A stretch of DNA of 64,000 nt, from assembly GCF_030814415.1 (NCBI RefSeq), contig NZ_JAUSVB010000002.1:868001-932000 (forward strand), given 5' to 3'. Under the pieces are notes generated by a model. The model made no database searches. It saw only the letters and a list, made by a program, of their open reading frames with translations, and had not been told where the DNA came from. Positions 12,194 to 20,377 of this stretch are shown one piece after another (positions within the stretch are counted from its first letter, which is position 1; each line of letters begins with the position of its first letter). The DNA is from Cellulomonas humilata. GTDB lineage: Bacteria > Actinomycetota > Actinomycetes > Actinomycetales > Cellulomonadaceae. Made by a program: the position numbers and the translations under genes.

Positions 12194-13434
12194 TTGCTGT
12201 CCCCCTCAAAGGGCTCGTAGTCGGCGTGGTGCGGGTTCTCCCAGATGACGGTCCCGCCCTGGCCCAGGCCCACGCACATCGTGGTCAGGCCGAACCGGAC
12301 GTCCGGGTTCTCCTCGAACTGGCGGGCCAGCTGCGTCATCAGGCGCACGCCCGACGAGGCCAGCGGGTGACCCACGGCGATCGCGCCGCCGTACTGGTTG
12401 ACGCGGGGGTCGTCGTCGGCGATCCCGAACGCGTCGAGGAACGACAGCACCTGGACCGCGAACGCCTCGTTGATCTCGAACAGGCCGATGTCCTCGATGG
12501 ACAGGCCTGCGCGGTCGAGCGCCTTGACGGTGGCCGGGACCGGGCCGATGCCCATGATCTCGGGCTCGACGCCGGCGTACGCGAAGGAGACCATGCGCAT
12601 GCGCGTGGGCAGGCCCAGCTCGGCGGCGGTCTCCTCGGCGGCGAGCAGGCAGGACGCGGCGCCGTCGGTCAGCGGAGCGGCGGTGCCGGCGGTCACGCGG
12701 CCACCCGCGCGGAACGGCGTGGACAGCTTCTGGATCGCCTCGACGGTGGTGCCGGGGCGCGGAGGCTCGTCGGCAGTGGCCAGGCCCCAGCCGTTCTCCG
12801 GGTCGCGCAGCGCGACGGGGACCAGGTCGGGGTCGATCTTTCCGGCGGCCAGCGCCGCGGCGTACTTGTCCTGGCTGGCGACGCCGTACGCGTCGGCCCG
12901 CTCCCGCGTCAGTGCGGGGAACTTGTCGTGCAGGTTCTCGGCCGTGACGCCCATGTTCAGGGCGTCGTTGGCGACGAGCCGCTCGGACAGGAACCGGGGG
13001 TTCGGGTCGGCGTCGAAGCCCATCGGGTGGTGCCCCATGTGCTCGACGCCGCCGGCCAGGGCCACGTCCTGCGCACCGAAGCCGATCGCGGCCGCCGTGT
13101 TCGTCACGGCGGTCATCGCGCCGGCGCACATGCGGTCGATCGCGTAGCCGGGCACGGACCGGGGGAGTCCGGCCAGCACGCCGACCGTGCGGCCGAGGGT
13201 CAGGCCCTGGTCGCCCTGCTGGGTGGTCGCCGCGATGGCGACCTCGTCGATGCGCTCCGGCGGGAGCTCGGGGTGGCGGCGCAGCAGCTCGCGGATCGTC
13301 TTGACCGACAGGTCGTCGGCGCGGGTGTGGGCGTACAGCCCGTCCTTGCGCGCGCGACCGAACGGGGTGCGGACCCCGTCGACGAAGACGACGCGGCGGA
13401 CCAGTGCTGCGGGGCGGGGAGATGCGGTGGGCAT
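12190..13434 (-). CDS. fadA: Acetyl-CoA C-acyltransferase (beta-oxidation thiolase)
   Basis: 414 residues. The acyl-accepting Cys103 is in DRMCAGAM. The C-terminal catalytic His lies in GHPLASSG and the second Cys in CVGLGQGG. It performs the thiolytic cleavage step of beta-oxidation together with FadB. I chose ATG 13434 because GGAGG lies 6 nt upstream; the longer reading to 13530 adds a basic, non-conserved tail. A perfect inverted repeat, GTTACTC-CA-GAGTAAC, sits about 100 bp upstream and probably controls the operon. The arrangement with rnd, a LuxR regulator and DUF3000 upstream is the same as in Streptomyces. Confidence 0.94.
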   Translation of the reverse strand: MPTASPRPAALVRRVVFVDGVRTPFGRARKDGLYAHTRADDLSVKTIRELLRRHPELPPERIDEVAIAATTQQGDQGLTLGRTVGVLAGLPRSVPGYAIDRMCAGAMTAVTNTAAAIGFGAQDVALAGGVEHMGHHPMGFDADPNPRFLSERLVANDALNMGVTAENLHDKFPALTRERADAYGVASQDKYAAALAAGKIDPDLVPVALRDPENGWGLATADEPPRPGTTVEAIQKLSTPFRAGGRVTAGTAAPLTDGAASCLLAAEETAAELGLPTRMRMVSFAYAGVEPEIMGIGPVPATVKALDRAGLSIEDIGLFEINEAFAVQVLSFLDAFGIADDDPRVNQYGGAIAVGHPLASSGVRLMTQLARQFEENPDVRFGLTTMCVGLGQGGTVIWENPHHADYEPFEGDSK

Positions 13435-13532
13435 CGAGCCTCCAGGGCGGGACGGCGGTGTCCGACGAGCACGCGAGAGCGGGCCCGCGACGGCCGACGC
13501 TACCCGGGTCTCCCGGGCAGGGCCAGCCATAA

Positions 13533-13548
13533 GTTACTCCAGAGTAAC
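13533..13548. promoter_or_regulatory. Perfect palindromic operator upstream of fadAB
   Basis: GTTACTCCAGAGTAAC consists of 7-bp perfect arms around a 2-bp centre. It lies in the 121-bp gap between rnd and fadA, just after the rnd stop. The size and symmetry fit a TetR-family dimer. No such regulator is encoded in the window, so the protein is unknown. Confidence 0.6.
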
Positions 13549-13555
13549 ACTGGCG

Positions 13556-14848
13556 TCAGGACTGCGGGAGGGCCTCGAACGCGTCCGCGAGGCGCTGCGC
13601 GACCAGCTCGATCTGCCACGGTCGGGCGCCGCCCGAGCGCAGGAACCCGGAGATCCCCTCGGCGTCGAGCACCGCAGGCGGCGTCCAGCACAGCCGGCGC
13701 AGCAGGTCGGGCTGCAGCAGGTTCTCCGCCGGCACCACGTGGGTCGTCGAGAGGTCGGTGACCACCTCGCGCGCCGCGACGAGGCGTGCGGCGGCCGCCG
13801 GGTCCTTCTCGGCCCACGCGCGCGGCGGCGGCGGGGCGTCGCTCTTGGGCCCGCGCACCGACGGGAGGTCGGCGTCCGGTGTCGCCAGGCCGCGGTCGAC
13901 CGCCGCCTGCCAGAGCGCAGCCCGACGGCGCGTGCCCTTGCCGGCGAACGCCGGGAGCGCCGTCAGCTCCGGCACCGAGCGCGGGAGGGCCTGCGCCGCG
14001 GCGACGATCGCGTGGTCGGGCAGGACGCGGCCGGGGGAGATGTCGCGGGTGCGCGCGTTCTGGTCGCGCGTGAGCCAGAGCTCGCGGACGACCGCCAGGC
14101 GACGCGCGTCGCGGATCGCGTGCAGACCGGAGACGCGCCGCCACGGCTCGACCCGGGGTGGCGGCAGCGGTGCGGTGCGGACGGCCTCGAACTCCTGCGC
14201 GGCCCACTCGGCCTTGCCCGCGACGGCGAGGCGTTCGGCCAGCACCTCGCGCAGCTCCACGAGCACCTCGACGTCGAGCGCGGCGTACCGCAGCCACTCG
14301 GACGGCAGCGGGCGGGTGGACCAGTCGACCGCCGAGTGCTCCTTGGCCAGTCCCAGCCCGAGGGCGTCGGCCACGACGGCGGCCAGTCCCACCCGGTCCA
14401 GCCCCAGCAGCCGTGCGCCGAGCTCGGTGTCGAACACCCGGCTCGGCTTCAGTCCCTGCTCGGCAAGCCCGGGCAGGTCCTGCGACGCGGCGTGCAGGAC
14501 CCACTCGACGCCGACCAGCGCGGCGGACAGCGCCGAGAGGTCGGGCACCGCGATGGGGTCGATGAGGGCCGTGCCGGCACCCTCGCGCCGCAGCTGCACC
14601 AGGTAGGTCCGCTGGCCGTAGCGGTAGCCGGAGGCGCGCTCGGCGTCGACGGCGACCGGTCCGGTGCCCGCTCCGAACGCGGCGACGACCGCGGCGAGGG
14701 CCTCGGGCGTCTCCACGACGGGTGGGATGCCCTCGGCCGGCTCGGTGAGCATGGTGATCTGGGGGAGCTCGACGTCGACCTCGGGATCCGGGGTCGGAGG
14801 CGGCACAGGGCCCACGGAAGGGGCGCCGGCGGTCACCTCAGGTCGCAT
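13556..14848 (-). CDS. rnd: Ribonuclease D with HRDC domain
   Basis: 430 residues. The DEDD exonuclease domain shows Exo I Asp68-x-Glu70 (AVDAERAS), Exo II in HAASQDLPGL and Exo III in YAALDVEVL. HRDC-like helices follow (about 215-300), then a C-terminal extension typical of actinobacteria. It trims the 3' ends of structured RNAs such as tRNA. Two starts are possible: GTG 14857 and ATG 14848. I prefer ATG 14848 because TACCGT lies 7 nt upstream with no Shine-Dalgarno, the leaderless pattern seen elsewhere in this window. Neighbours match conserved actinobacterial order. Confidence 0.92.
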   Translation of the reverse strand: MRPEVTAGAPSVGPVPPPTPDPEVDVELPQITMLTEPAEGIPPVVETPEALAAVVAAFGAGTGPVAVDAERASGYRYGQRTYLVQLRREGAGTALIDPIAVPDLSALSAALVGVEWVLHAASQDLPGLAEQGLKPSRVFDTELGARLLGLDRVGLAAVVADALGLGLAKEHSAVDWSTRPLPSEWLRYAALDVEVLVELREVLAERLAVAGKAEWAAQEFEAVRTAPLPPPRVEPWRRVSGLHAIRDARRLAVVRELWLTRDQNARTRDISPGRVLPDHAIVAAAQALPRSVPELTALPAFAGKGTRRRAALWQAAVDRGLATPDADLPSVRGPKSDAPPPPRAWAEKDPAAAARLVAAREVVTDLSTTHVVPAENLLQPDLLRRLCWTPPAVLDAEGISGFLRSGGARPWQIELVAQRLADAFEALPQS

Positions 14849-14855
14849 GAGGACC

Positions 14856-14861
14856 ACGGTA
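14856..14861 (-). promoter_or_regulatory. -10 hexamer TACCGT for rnd (leaderless)
   Basis: TACCGT on the minus strand ends 7 nt before ATG 14848 and overlaps the alternative GTG 14857. It argues for the ATG as the real start. Confidence 0.45.
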
Positions 14862-14939
14862 AGCGACGACGCCGACGCTTCTGTGCAGGCCGCGCGGGCG
14901 CCGAGGTACTTCCGGTCCGACCGCGCCTGTACACGCAGG

Positions 14940-15455
14940 TCAGGCGAGCACGCCGCCGCGGATGGAGATGGCGACGAGCTCCGCGCGGTCGCCCGTGCCG
15001 AGCTTGCGTGAGATCCGGGCCAGGTGGCTCTTCACGGTGAGGGCCGACAGTCCGAGGTCCTCACCGATGAGGCGGTTGGTCCGCCCGTCGGCGACGAGCT
15101 TGAGGACGCTGATCTCCCGCGCGGTCAGGTCGGGCAGCGGCGGCGGGGGAGCGGCGGCGACGGCGGCGCGCTGCAGGCTCGGTGCGGTCGAACCGGCGAC
15201 GACGCCGCGGAGCCCGCCCTGGAGCAGGATGCCGAGCTCGGGACGGCTGGCGCGGCGGGTGAGCACCACGACGCGCGGGGCGCCGCGGCGGCGCAGGTTC
15301 CGCACCAGGGGAGCGCCGTCTCCGTCGGCGACCTCGGTCACGACGACGCACATCTGCTGCGCGGACGGCGGCGGGGTGCGCGTGCCGGGCACGGCGGGCC
15401 TGAGCTCAGGCCGTCGGGCCGGGGCCAGGTCGCGTCGCAGAGGCTCGATGGTCAC
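14940..15455 (-). CDS. LuxR-type response regulator with degenerate receiver
   Basis: 171 residues. The C-terminal 60 residues form a GerE/LuxR helix-turn-helix (LTAREISVLKLVADGRTN, then LSALTVKSHLARISRKLG). The N-terminal half resembles a receiver (VVVTEVADGDG, VVVLTRR, GLRGVVAG) but lacks the phospho-acceptor aspartate, so control by phosphorylation is unlikely. No sensor kinase is adjacent. I chose GTG 15455, which gives a protein of normal length; no clear ribosome site is visible. It is consistently found between DUF3000 and rnd in actinobacteria. The targets are unknown. Confidence 0.8.
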   Translation of the reverse strand: MTIEPLRRDLAPARRPELRPAVPGTRTPPPSAQQMCVVVTEVADGDGAPLVRNLRRRGAPRVVVLTRRASRPELGILLQGGLRGVVAGSTAPSLQRAAVAAAPPPPLPDLTAREISVLKLVADGRTNRLIGEDLGLSALTVKSHLARISRKLGTGDRAELVAISIRGGVLA

Positions 15456-15526
15456 GTGCCAGTCATCGGCATCGTGACCCGTCGACTTGAGCCGGATCCT
15501 GTGTGGTGGCCCCCCCGAGCCTGCGA

Positions 15527-16111
15527 TCAGCGCCTTGGCCCGAAGGCGATGACGCCGTCGGGCAGTGGTTCGAGTCCTGCTGCGGTGCACAACAGGGTCC
15601 CCCAGGCCTGGAGGTGGCGGCCGAGATCCTCGTCCGCTGCGGTCCACGAGGCGCGGATCTCCAGCTCGGTCTGCTCGGAGCGACGCTCCAGGGCGCCGAA
15701 GCTCTGGGACAGCACCCGGGTGACCGTCCCACCGGCGGCGTGCGCGTCGAGACCCGAGCCCTCCAGCGCGTCGGTGAACCAGGTCCAGGCCACCTCCGCG
15801 AGCATGGGATCCGCGCCGACCTCGGCCTCGAGCGTCGCCCGCACGAGCGTGACCAGCCGGAACCGGCCCTCCCAGGCCTCCTGCCCCGCGGGGTCGTACA
15901 GGACGACGAACCGACCGGACGCGAGCTCGGCGGCGGCGACGGACCGTCGGGCCGTGCGCACCTCCGCGGTCAGCGCAGCGGAGAAGGGGGCGATGCGGGC
16001 CGGACCCGGTACCTCGTCGAGAACGACCTCGGGGCGGACGGTCACCCGGCGCAACGAGCGCAGCGCGTTGACGAACTCGGCGGGGACGTCCTCTGGACCA
16101 GCGGGTGTCAC
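15527..16111 (-). CDS. DUF3000 domain protein
   Basis: 194 residues of unknown function. The whole length matches the actinobacterial DUF3000 family, including GRFVVLYDPAGQEAWEGRFR and a tryptophan-rich helix (AWTWFTDAL). There is no signal peptide or membrane segment, so it is probably cytosolic. GTG 16111 is preceded by TACGCT with a 7-nt gap and no Shine-Dalgarno. The family lies next to a LuxR regulator and rnd (often also hemE) across actinobacteria, a persistent but unexplained association. Confidence 0.85.
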   Translation of the reverse strand: MTPAGPEDVPAEFVNALRSLRRVTVRPEVVLDEVPGPARIAPFSAALTAEVRTARRSVAAAELASGRFVVLYDPAGQEAWEGRFRLVTLVRATLEAEVGADPMLAEVAWTWFTDALEGSGLDAHAAGGTVTRVLSQSFGALERRSEQTELEIRASWTAADEDLGRHLQAWGTLLCTAAGLEPLPDGVIAFGPRR

Positions 16112-16118
16112 GCCCTGG

Positions 16119-16124
16119 AGCGTA
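16119..16124 (-). promoter_or_regulatory. -10 hexamer TACGCT for the DUF3000 gene (leaderless)
   Basis: TACGCT (minus strand) is 7 nt upstream of GTG 16111; no ribosome binding site is present. Confidence 0.5.
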
Positions 16125-16209
16125 CGGCTGGGGGAGTCTGTACGCGTGTCCGGCACGCCGCTCGCGCAGCGCGTTCGCGCGCATGTTCGCGGCGTCGGGC
16201 GCCGCTCGC

Positions 16210-16419
16210 TCAGCAGCACCGGGCCCCCGGGTGGGCGTCCTGGTCCGCGTGACGTGCGCGCCAGTACGCCGCCTCCGAGCCGGGGTCGGTGCCGGGGTGC
16301 ACCCGTGCGACGTGCGCGACGTAGCGCGCGTAGTCGTGCTCGCCGAGGAGCGCGGCCGTGTACCACCGCACGGCACGGCCGGTCCGGGTGAGCGCATGCA
16401 GGGCACGACGTGCGTTCAC
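16210..16419 (-). CDS. YbdD/YjiX-family small protein, CstA partner
   Basis: 69 residues. The motif LLGEHDYARYVAHV and the closing segment after EAAYWRARH are typical of the YbdD/YjiX family (DUF466), short proteins encoded directly after CstA-type transporters. It ends in two cysteines (GARCC). The GTG start at 16419 overlaps the cstA stop (GTGA), so translation is coupled. The molecular role is not established; an accessory role in peptide or pyruvate uptake is inferred from the partnership. Confidence 0.85.
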   Translation of the reverse strand: MNARRALHALTRTGRAVRWYTAALLGEHDYARYVAHVARVHPGTDPGSEAAYWRARHADQDAHPGARCC

Positions 16420-18668
16420 GTTCCCGCTCCCGTCACCGTGCGCTCGCGCTCTCGCGCATCCCAGAGCGCCTGGACCTCGCGCTCGGCGGCCGTGGGGATC
16501 ATCCCGCGCGGCGCGAAGATGCGCGAGGGCTCGTCCGGCTCCTCCGAGGTGGGCAGCCCGCCGGCGCGTACCGACCGCACCATCACGACGACGCCGACGG
16601 CCGCGACGATCAGCACCAGGACGGCGAAGATGATCGACAACGTCCCCTGGATGGCGGTGTTGCGGATCACCGCGTCCATCGCCTCGGGAGACGTGGCGAC
16701 ACCGAAGGTCTCCTCGCCGGCGGCCTTGGCGTCCTGGAACGCCCGGTGCTGCGCCCAGTACCCGATGCGCGGCTCGCTGGAGAAGATCTTCTGGAACGAC
16801 GCGGTCATCGTCACCGCCAGGTCCCACACGAGAGGGACGGCGGGGATCCACACCCAGCGGTAGAGCTTCTTCTTGACGACGACGACCGTCACGACGGTGA
16901 GCGCGACGGCGGCGAGCAGCTGGTTCGCGATCCCGAAGAGGGGGAAGAGGGTGTTGATCCCGCCGAGCGGGTCGGTGACCCCCATCAGCAGGATCGCGCC
17001 CCAGAGGACGACGACCACGATCGAGCAGATCCAGGCACCGACGCGCCACGACGGGTCGCGGAACCTGCGCAGAGGGCCGCCGATGTTGCCGAGGCTGTCG
17101 GAGAGCATGAACCGCGCGACGCGTGTGCCCGCGTCGACCGTCGTGAGGATGAACAGCGCCTCGAACATGATCGCGAAGTGGTACCAGAACGCGGCGAGCC
17201 CGGTGCCGCCGAAGACGGAGCTGAGCACCTGCGACATGCCGAACGCGAGCGTCGGCGCACCGCCGGTCCGGGAGACGACCGACTCCTCGCCGACCACCTC
17301 GGCGGCGCGCTCGATCTCCCCGGCCGTGATGGGCGGCCCGCTGAGGCCGAGACCATTGACGTACTCGGCCGCCGTCTCGGGCGTGCCGCCCGTCGCGCCC
17401 GCTGGGGCGTTCATCGCGAAGTAGAGGTGCTGGTCGATGATCACCGCGGTGATCAGAGCCATCACGGCGACGAACGACTCGGTGAGCATCGCGCCGTACC
17501 CGATGGGCCGCGCCTGGCTCTCCTTCTCCAGCAGCTTCGGGGTGGTCCCCGACGCGATGAGCGAGTGGAACCCGGAGAGCGCCCCGCACGCGATCGTGAT
17601 GAACAGGAACGGGAACAGCGTGCCTGCGAACACGGGGCCGTCGCCGCGGAGCGCGAACGACGACACGGCGGGCGCCTGCACCTCCGGCCGCGCGACCACG
17701 ATGCCGACGGCGAGCAGGATGATCACCCCGACCTTCATGAAGGTCGACAGGTAGTCCCGCGGGGCGAGGAGCAGCCACACCGGCAGCACGGACGCCGCGA
17801 AGCCGTAGGCGGCCAGCCACCAGGCGAGCGCGACCGGGCTCAGCGTGAACCAGTCCTGCCCCCACGCCGTCTCGGCGACCCAGCCGCCGGAGACGATCGC
17901 GAGCAGGAGCAGCGCCACGCCGATGACCGTGACCTCCGAGACCCGCCCGGGACGCAGGAACCGCAGGTACACGCCCATGAACAGTGCGATCGGGATCGTC
18001 ATCGCGATGGAGAACACGCCCCACGGGCTCTCTGCCAGGGCGTTGACCACCACGAGCGCCAGGACCGCGATGATGATGATCATGATGACGAACACGGCGA
18101 CCAGCGCGGCGACGCCCCCGAACCGCCCGAGCTCGTCGCGCGCCATCTGACCGAGGCTGCGCCCACGGCGTCGGACCGAGATCGACAGGACCAGGTAGTC
18201 CTGGACGGCGCCGCCGAGGACGCAGCCGACGACGATCCAGATGGTGCCCGGCAGGTAGCCCATCTGCGCCGCCAGCACCGGGCCGACGAGCGGCCCCGCA
18301 CCCGCGATCGCGGCGAAGTGGTGCCCGAACAGCACCCGCCGGTCGGTGGGCATGAAGTCCTTGGCGTTGTCGTGCAGCTCGGCCGGCGTCGCGCGGTCGT
18401 TGCGCGGGCGCACGATCTTCGCCTCGACGAGCCGCGAGTAGAACCGGTACGCGATCACGTACGTGCAGACGGCGGCGAACACGATCCACACGGCGTTGAT
18501 CTGCTCGCCGCGAGCCAGCGCGACCACCGACCACGCGACGGCGCCGATCAGGGCGATCACGGTGAACAGCACGCGACGCGACGCGGGCATCGGCCCCTGT
18601 TCCAGGACGGCGACCGGTGGGAGGTCCGGGTCGGTCCGGATCGGCTCGGTCTGCGTGCGCGCGACCAT
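16416..18668 (-). CDS. cstA: CstA family carbon-starvation transporter
   Basis: 750 residues with about 16-18 predicted membrane helices. The family blocks LFGHHFAAIAGAGPLVGPVLAAQ, GFHSLIASGTTPK and FEALFILTTVDAGTR are all present. CstA-type proteins import peptides or pyruvate when preferred carbon is scarce. ATG 18668 follows AGGGGG; upstream in-frame sequence is Arg/Gly-rich and not conserved. The C-terminal tail of about 60 residues is charged and cytosolic. The YbdD-like gene overlaps its stop. Confidence 0.94.
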   Translation of the reverse strand: MVARTQTEPIRTDPDLPPVAVLEQGPMPASRRVLFTVIALIGAVAWSVVALARGEQINAVWIVFAAVCTYVIAYRFYSRLVEAKIVRPRNDRATPAELHDNAKDFMPTDRRVLFGHHFAAIAGAGPLVGPVLAAQMGYLPGTIWIVVGCVLGGAVQDYLVLSISVRRRGRSLGQMARDELGRFGGVAALVAVFVIMIIIIAVLALVVVNALAESPWGVFSIAMTIPIALFMGVYLRFLRPGRVSEVTVIGVALLLLAIVSGGWVAETAWGQDWFTLSPVALAWWLAAYGFAASVLPVWLLLAPRDYLSTFMKVGVIILLAVGIVVARPEVQAPAVSSFALRGDGPVFAGTLFPFLFITIACGALSGFHSLIASGTTPKLLEKESQARPIGYGAMLTESFVAVMALITAVIIDQHLYFAMNAPAGATGGTPETAAEYVNGLGLSGPPITAGEIERAAEVVGEESVVSRTGGAPTLAFGMSQVLSSVFGGTGLAAFWYHFAIMFEALFILTTVDAGTRVARFMLSDSLGNIGGPLRRFRDPSWRVGAWICSIVVVVLWGAILLMGVTDPLGGINTLFPLFGIANQLLAAVALTVVTVVVVKKKLYRWVWIPAVPLVWDLAVTMTASFQKIFSSEPRIGYWAQHRAFQDAKAAGEETFGVATSPEAMDAVIRNTAIQGTLSIIFAVLVLIVAAVGVVVMVRSVRAGGLPTSEEPDEPSRIFAPRGMIPTAAEREVQALWDARERERTVTGAGT

Positions 18669-18922
18669 GGCTGCCCCCTTCGGCGTCGTCGTCGAGAGAT
18701 CGACGCTACGCGCGGCGCACAGCCCCGCAACCGGGACCACACGGCGTCCGTCTCGCGGTCCGGCACGCCCACCCTCGCCTGTGCGCACCGGACTAGGCTG
18801 ATCGCGCACCCAGAACCCCCGGACGTCGCCCTGCCCGACCTGCGCCCGCACGTGCCCCCCACGTGCCGGGCGCCGTCGCGGACGCGAACGAGCCGGGCCG
18901 TCGATCGAAGGAGCTCTCCCGC
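18669..18922. promoter_or_regulatory. Divergent cstA/gnd intergenic region
   Basis: 254 bp. On the plus strand TAGGCT near 18794-18799 is a plausible gnd -10, giving a 5' UTR of about 120 nt that ends in an AAGGAG ribosome site (18908-18914). I saw no convincing operator or attenuator. Confidence 0.35.
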
Positions 18923-20377
18923 ATGGTCGCCTCAGGAACCGCCACCGGAACCGCGCAGATCGGCGTCACGGGGTTGGCGGTGATGGGCCGCAACCTCGCC
19001 CGGAACTTTGCACGCAACGGCTTCACCGTGGCGATCCACAACCGCTCGTACGCCAAGACCGAGTCGCTCGTCGCGGACCACGGTGACGAGGGCGTGTTCG
19101 TCCCGTCGGAGTCGGTCGAGGACTTCGTCGCGTCGCTCGCGCGGCCCCGCAAGGTCGTCGTCATGGTCAAGGCCGGCGGCCCGACCGACGCCGTCATCGA
19201 CGAGCTGGTGCCCTTCCTGGAGGAGGGCGACATCGTCGTGGACGCCGGCAACGCGCACTTCCCCGACACGATCCGGCGCGAGGCCGCGCTGCGCGAGAAG
19301 GGCCTGCACTTCGTGGGCTCGGGCGTCTCTGGCGGCGAGGAGGGCGCGCTGCTCGGCCCGTCGATCATGCCCGGCGGCACCAAGGAGTCCTACGAGTCGC
19401 TCGGCCCGATCCTCGAGAAGATCTCGGCCAAGGTCGACGGCGTGCCGTGCTGCACGTACGTGGGGCCCGACGGTGCCGGCCACTTCGTGAAGATGGTGCA
19501 CAACGGCATCGAGTACGCCGACATGCAGCTCATCGCGGAGGCGTACGACCTGCTGCGCCAGGGGCTGGGTGCCTCGGCGGCGGAGATCGGGCAGATCTTC
19601 GCCGACTGGAACACGGGCGACCTCGAGTCGTTCCTCATCGAGATCACCGCGGACGTCCTGCAGCACGTCGACGCCGAGACGGGGTCGGCGTTCGTCGACA
19701 TCGTGCTCGACCAGGCGGAGCAGAAGGGCACCGGACGCTGGACCGTGCAGAACGGTCTCGACCTCGGGGTGCCGATCACCGGCATCGCGGAGGCCACGTT
19801 CGCCCGTGCGCTGTCCGGCTCGGTGCCGCAGCGCTCGGCCGCGGTCGGCGTCCTGCAGGCCCACACCACCGCGTGGGACGTCACCGACCGTGACGCCTTC
19901 ATCGAGGACGTCCGGCTCGCGCTGTACGCGTCCAAGGTCGTCGCCTACTCGCAGGGCTTCGACCAGATCGCGGCCGCCAGCGCGGAGTTCGGCTGGGACA
20001 TCGACCGCGGCGCCATGGCCCGCATCTGGCGGGGCGGCTGCATCATCCGCGCGCGCTTCCTCGACCGCATCACCGAGGCGTACGAGCGCGACGCGCACCT
20101 GCCGCTGCTGCTCGCCGACGAGTACTTCACCGGTGCGGTCGGCAACGGCGTCGAGGCGTGGCGTCGGATCGTCGCGGGTGCCGCGCTGCACGGCGTGCCC
20201 ACCCCGGCGTTCTCGTCGTCGCTCGCGTACTACGACGGTGTCCGCGCCGAGCGCCTGCCCGCCGCCCTGATCCAGGCGCAGCGCGACTTCTTCGGCGCGC
20301 ACACCTACCGCCGCACCGACAAGGACGGCACCTTCCACACCACCTGGTCGGGCGACCGCTCCGAGCAGACCGCGTGA
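18923..20377 (+). CDS. gnd: 6-phosphogluconate dehydrogenase (decarboxylating)
   Basis: 484 residues, the long NADP-type form. It oxidises 6-phosphogluconate to ribulose 5-phosphate and CO2 in the pentose phosphate pathway. The nucleotide-binding start GVTGLAVMGRNLARN is at 14-28, the substrate loop GVSGGEEGALLGPSIMPGG at 134-152, and catalytic Lys190/Asn194 in FVKMVHNGIEY. ATG 18923 with AAGGAG upstream was preferred over ATG 18863, which adds a non-conserved tail. The next gene starts at GTG 20374, overlapping the gnd stop. Confidence 0.96.
   Translation: MVASGTATGTAQIGVTGLAVMGRNLARNFARNGFTVAIHNRSYAKTESLVADHGDEGVFVPSESVEDFVASLARPRKVVVMVKAGGPTDAVIDELVPFLEEGDIVVDAGNAHFPDTIRREAALREKGLHFVGSGVSGGEEGALLGPSIMPGGTKESYESLGPILEKISAKVDGVPCCTYVGPDGAGHFVKMVHNGIEYADMQLIAEAYDLLRQGLGASAAEIGQIFADWNTGDLESFLIEITADVLQHVDAETGSAFVDIVLDQAEQKGTGRWTVQNGLDLGVPITGIAEATFARALSGSVPQRSAAVGVLQAHTTAWDVTDRDAFIEDVRLALYASKVVAYSQGFDQIAAASAEFGWDIDRGAMARIWRGGCIIRARFLDRITEAYERDAHLPLLLADEYFTGAVGNGVEAWRRIVAGAALHGVPTPAFSSSLAYYDGVRAERLPAALIQAQRDFFGAHTYRRTDKDGTFHTTWSGDRSEQTA

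Noticed and set aside
9695-12220. Long plus-strand open frame (841 codons) opposite fadB
   Set aside because: It is antisense to a gene with intact catalytic motifs, is rich in Arg/Gly/Asp with no recognisable domain, and arises from high GC third positions.
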